Below, piece after piece: positions 21,577-25,660 of a DNA stretch of 25,660 bases. The stretch comes from Dimargaris cristalligena (lineage: Eukaryota > Kickxellomycota > Dimargaritomycetes > Dimargaritales > Dimargaritaceae). The stretch lies in contig JANBQC010000407.1 in assembly GCA_027576995.1 (NCBI GenBank), forward strand, positions 1 to 25,660. Direction: 5' to 3'. The position numbers and the translations under genes are program-made. Position 1 is the first letter of the stretch, and the number at the start of each line of letters is the position of its first letter. The notes beneath the pieces were generated by a model. That model was not told where the DNA came from. It was given only the letters and a program-made list of their open reading frames with translations, and made no database searches.

Positions 21577-22500
21577 TGCTTTTGGAGAGTGCAGCGGGTG
21601 ATATTGGGTAGGGTGGAGATAATTGGAACGGAGGGTGATATACTAATAATAAGCTGGTGAATACCGTTTAAAGTGTGACGAGGCTACTTAGCTATACGGC
21701 CGAGGCACAAAGGGAATGGACATGGCAACTAGAGTAGGTGGATAAGTTTTTTGGATAGAAAAGGGAGATTGCCCTAGCCTTATATTATAACTTAGTGGGC
21801 GTATAACATAAACACGACCTGACCCGTAAAACCAATGCTCCATAGTGTCAATGTGATGTGGTTGCACGGCTCAAGGGACAGGGATCCAAATCGGCCAATG
21901 CGATATAGGGGATGCAAGTACGAATAAATATAGCCAATGGACATCAGCGAATAAACATGGCCAATGGACACAGGTGTATCAATATCGGCAGTCATCTCTC
22001 TCCATTTGGACAAGCCAAGTCTGCTTGGGAAGAGGTCCCAAGCGAAAAGGGACAACCGCAGTCAGCCCCAACTAGTTTTCTTTACCCAACAGCGTTTTTC
22101 AACTTCAATTATTAACTCCTAATATTCAATATGCCAGTCCTATCTAAATTTACATGGAGTTCGTATACACATTAGATACCTTGAGAGTAAAAGGTTTGGG
22201 ACATTGGGTATATCACTCGGTGGGTATAGACAACTAGTCTCAAAATGCTCACCCCCTGTAGATCCACTACTATAGATAAATATACACATAGTTTTTGCGG
22301 TCTTGGGTTTCTCTAATACATAGCCCTAACCCGGCTACCCCCCTGTCTATTACTCGAGACCCTTCCCAACTCCCCCGTTCCGATTCAAAGTCCCTTTTTA
22401 CTGGATATATCATTTGATACCGGAGGGTTTTCCCGAAACTTTTTTTTCTTTTATTGGCTATTCCACATCCGACTTTCTTTCAACGAACCCCCTTTATTGG
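21577..22500. other. Upstream region of the secreted-protein gene
   Basis: No coding exon is supported. The region holds four CCAAT pentamers on the plus strand (21832, 21895, 21934, 21961) and a short tandem repeat. They lie roughly 255-385 nt upstream of the ATG and could be promoter elements. Confidence 0.45.
21921..21990. repeat. 27-bp tandem repeat carrying CCAAT boxes
   Basis: Copy 1 (21921-21947) and copy 2 (21948-21974) share 22 of 27 bases, including CGAATAAA and GCCAATGGACA. A third, degraded partial copy starts at 21975. Translated in one frame the unit gives a 9-residue repeat (RINIANGH), but no gene is otherwise indicated. Confidence 0.75.
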
Positions 22501-25500
22501 AGCTAGGGAGTTGGCAAGCTAAAGCATCCCATCAGTTCAACATATGTATCTTGCATACACTATATCCGACTCAACCTCTTCTGTGCACGACCAACACCTT
22601 GTTATATTTTCATTTCGGGCAAATGGTCACTAATGAATGTGGGAGAGTAAACACATACACAGCAATGTTGTCGGTAAATAAATTTTTGTGGGTCGGGAAT
22701 TGTGCTAATATGGGCTGGCTAAGCTGCTGTATTTAATCTTGTACCTTTTGAATCTCATTGAACTTTCCGGGCCTATTGACTATTGCCCTCGCCCCTGTTA
22801 ATTAGATTACTATTATATTTTGAGTGTACGTTGCCTTTAATTGTTAAGATTCCTGTAGAGTAATAAAATCGCCAATCATTCTGGCAGGCCAAACCCCATC
22901 TATGGACTTTCAATGAGGTTGTGTTTATAGGCGGTTTTAGTAAATTGTTGAATATCAAACGAGGCTTAGTTTTCAAACACAGTTTTGATTTGGAGGTTTT
23001 ATTAATTATTTATTTTTTCAAAAAAATGTAATTTAGATTCATGGGAAAACCCGCTCAGGAATACTCGGATTTGGTTATTCAAAGAGTGGATAAAACTGTT
23101 TTTAGAGTCAGGAGGCGACCAAAATACATTGGCGGGACTTGGAATTTAATCTCGAAGGGTCTACAGGAGTATATTCGCCCAAACAAGTGTATCTTAACCA
23201 TCGAAAGCCTTATTGGTGAAGTGGTTGTTCCACCTTAATGGCTAAGGAACCAAATAGAAGGCGTGTCATTAAGTAGACGTGGGCGACAGTAAAACATGGT
23301 TCGATTAAGTATATAACAAGATAAATGATCAGCTCGGCCAAATTAGTGCAATATGCCATTTGGAAACTCGGGCGAGGCATGGGATAGAGAGTAAGAAGGT
23401 CAACCTAATGAGGCTATAAACCCCGACTACAAAAGGCTGATAATATGACAAGGAAAATTCTAGTAAAGATAGATCCAGTTAAATAACATATCTACTGTTT
23501 TGCTTCTGAAGTAGGGCCACGAATATGGATACAGTTAAGTGCATGATTGGAAATCCTATATGGGAATAGAGACATAACAGAGTGGGCGAGAATATTCGGG
23601 TGTAGTAATATACCAAGTACCAGCCGCTGGGATGGGTACTATGGGCTAATGGCTGTCCAGCAACTGGACGTAAACGGAATGCACAGGCCTAAACTAAAAT
23701 AAAAGTACCCTTCCCTTCGCTGAGGTTCGCATGCGTGGCCATAGGGTGCAACGATACTGAATATGGAAAATACACCTAGTGGGCCAAACCTCTTGGCTTT
23801 GTTGCCATAACCTTTCCCGCTTAAATGTTTTCACGGCCGAGGAATACTTCTCGGCTATCGGAGGGGAAGTTGCATAGCTGATGGAGTGAATCTGATACTC
23901 GTTACAGTATAGGGGGCCAAGTGCAAGTGTTGATAGAGTAATCGGTTTAATGAGAGGTAGAATGCCTTTTAGCTATCAAGCTCTAGTGGAGTACCTGTTA
24001 GGCTGGCCGGGTAGGGTTTTAGGACACTACAACAAGTTGTCGTATGATTAGACTGATATCGGAAAAAAGAGACCGGGCTGTTTCTAAAAGCAGATTACAC
24101 TCCTACCATGGCTAGGCCTAGAGTCTCCACAGTTAAATAGGGGTATCGGGATTCGCAACAACCAAATGACCCTTGGCCATCAGGCCAAATTATGTTCAGT
24201 TCAACAAAGCCGACCCTGGCCCCTAGTACATGAGGCGTGGAATCAAGCCGGAGAGGAATCGCCCCCATCTTGATGAGGAAGGGAAGGGTAAACCTATTTT
24301 TAGAATTCCACCGTCTATATAAATAGAATATAGGGCATAGACTCGCTCTGATTGGGTTCATTGAAGTGGCTGACCAATATTTCATTTGCAATGTATTGTG
24401 GGTCTGTAATTGAGGGCCTTATCGTTCCCATGAGCTATTATAGATTGTGGCAAAAATCCCTGGTTTCGTATGGAATGGGACAACCTCTCTCGATTATATC
24501 ATAACAATTCTCTATCCGCAAAGTAGCGGAAACCCATTAATCCCAACCTAAGGATTACTTGGCGCGGACTTGGAATATCCCGCAGGTGTAGCAATAACAT
24601 GTACGCTGGGGTGATGGACCGTGGTATCCCAGGTCCCCCAGTCTATTTTTGGAACTCCGGCTGCGACTGCGACTCTTGCCCATACACCCTTACTTTCCAG
24701 GCCAGCACATGTGCATAAATTGGGACGCACATTAGTTGCACTTAAACCTGTCCGCCTGTAGGCTGCAAGAGACCACTGGCTTGTGGTGAATGGAGGCGGT
24801 GGAGGAGAGAGCACAGCCATCTAAAGTGGCTATTGTTCAAGTATAATACGCGTACTACTCGGGGATGCGGTGAAGTAGGAGGGAAATGGTATCGATCGTT
24901 TACCCGTTGGATGGTGTGGCTGCATGGCCAAGTCCCTATTGTTTTGAATTTATTGAGCTGGGACGTTTTTGACCATTAGCATCAAAGCAATTGCCCGGAT
25001 ATTCCCACCGACAGTGGTACCTCGGCAAAAAAGTCCCATGTGAAATCGATTAACAGTCGCCCTCGGGTTCCCAAGTTTTGCCAGGATTGGTCGCTAAAAT
25101 TAGATTTCGACGGTCGCTAAACTAAGTCATACGCCCTTTGCTGCACCTGCCACCGTGAATAAGGGTGCGATGAAAGACCGAGTGAGTGATGAAACTGTTA
25201 TCTAAGTTTTATCCCAGACCCCTAAAATAGTACGATGAAAATCCGATGAATTCTCATCGCCGACCAACATAAACGAATATTTACCGCCAATACGTAAGTA
25301 CCGTATAAGTGAAACCCCGTGATCCAATAGGCCTGGTCTTATCCGCGGGTCTGTCCAAGGGTGTGTTTACGTCAAGACTTACTATTGTTCCCCCTATACA
25401 CTCGCTACAAAGTTATTAATAATCTTATGGAAAATGTAAAAAGATAACCAAGTTAGTGGTGGCGCTTCGGCAATAGGGCAAATGTTCATCCGTAATAGTC

Positions 25501-25550
25501 TGCAGACGCTCATGGTCTCGGTGGCTAACATTAACTGGTAGGATCACAGG
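22501..25550. other. Gene-poor region of about 3 kb
   Basis: Base composition is even and frames are short on both strands. I found no splice-linked exons with recognisable protein motifs and no tRNA or rRNA. A 65-codon frame at 23041-23238 is listed separately. A directly repeated GGTCGCTAAA element lies at 25089 and 25112. Confidence 0.45.
23041..23238 (+). CDS. Possible small hypothetical protein (65 aa)
   Basis: A 65-codon frame starts at an ATG after an AT-rich leader and ends at TAA. It is basic in its middle (RVRRRPKYIGG) and hydrophobic near the end (CILTIESLIGEVVVPP). The composition is more protein-like than that of neighbouring frames, but no domain is recognised and nothing in the context supports it. 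It could equally be a chance frame or a remnant. Confidence 0.15.
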   Translation: MGKPAQEYSDLVIQRVDKTVFRVRRRPKYIGGTWNLISKGLQEYIRPNKCILTIESLIGEVVVPP

Positions 25551-25563
25551 GGGGATGCCGGCA

Positions 25564-25660
25564 TATAAAAGCCCGTGGCCGCTCCCTTCTCGTTTCACCA
25601 TCATCAACATCATCATCATCACTTCCTCTCTCTCCCAACAGCATTCACCTGTTAGCCTTA
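25564..25660 (+). promoter_or_regulatory. TATA core promoter and leader of a gene right of the window
   Basis: TATAAAA at 25564-25570 is followed by a GC-rich stretch and then a CT/CAT-rich leader to the window edge, including a CATCAT-type repeat at about 25598-25620. The arrangement matches the EF-1beta promoter (TATA, about 30 nt, pyrimidine-rich leader) and predicts a plus-strand start codon just outside. Confidence 0.55.

Noticed and set aside
23300..23312. GGTTCGATTAA resembling a tRNA T-arm
   Set aside because: No flanking T stem, anticodon arm or acceptor stem can be formed, so no tRNA is called.
24548..24820. 90-codon minus-strand ORF with a PPPPP stretch
   Set aside because: Composition looks like translated noncoding DNA and no family motif is visible.

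Overview
This is a eukaryotic nuclear window, most likely from a filamentous, early-diverging fungus. Genes are split by short GT-AG introns (about 150-310 nt). Intergenic DNA is AT-rich. The genes encode a chitin-binding protein with hevein-type domains and Pro/Thr linkers, fungal-type mitochondrial housekeeping proteins, EF-1beta and an ARF GTPase. A zoopagomycete (Kickxellomycotina/Dimargaritales-like) origin is only a guess; nothing in the window fixes the phylum. There are no bacterial features, CRISPR arrays, tRNAs, rRNAs or recognisable transposons.

Layout. 1-318 (+): 3' end of a chitin-binding protein gene. 1126-2801 (-): THO complex subunit 7 (five exons, the first only 10 nt). 3447-4692 (+): COQ10 START-domain coenzyme Q-binding protein (three exons). 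5040-6480 (-): mitochondrial rhomboid protease of the PCP1/PARL family (two exons). 7232-11124 (-): mitochondrial translation factor GUF1/EF4/LepA (eight exons). 12970-13907 (+): eEF1B alpha/EF-1beta (two exons). 16254-16799 (+): ARF1-type GTPase, with a probable 773-nt intron in its 5' leader. 18067-19038 (+): a divergent CS/p23-like protein (three exons). 20227-21576 (-): an unrecognised 449-aa secreted protein. About 21.6-25.6 kb holds no supported gene. A TATA-type core promoter at the right edge points to a gene just outside.

Most gene models were rebuilt by joining exons in phase and checking them against conserved family motifs. The joins restore complete families: COQ10 234 aa, PCP1 400 aa, GUF1 720 aa, EF-1beta 209 aa, and THOC7 about 298 aa with an uncertain last exon.

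Functionally, three neighbouring genes (COQ10, PCP1, GUF1) encode mitochondrial proteins for ubiquinone handling, inner-membrane proteolysis and organellar translation. EF-1beta and ARF1 are highly expressed housekeeping genes with pyrimidine-rich leaders. The least explained parts are the secreted protein with an internal duplication, the CS-like protein, structured introns in EF-1beta and ARF1, and G/C homopolymer tracts that always read as C on the sense strand when they lie inside introns.
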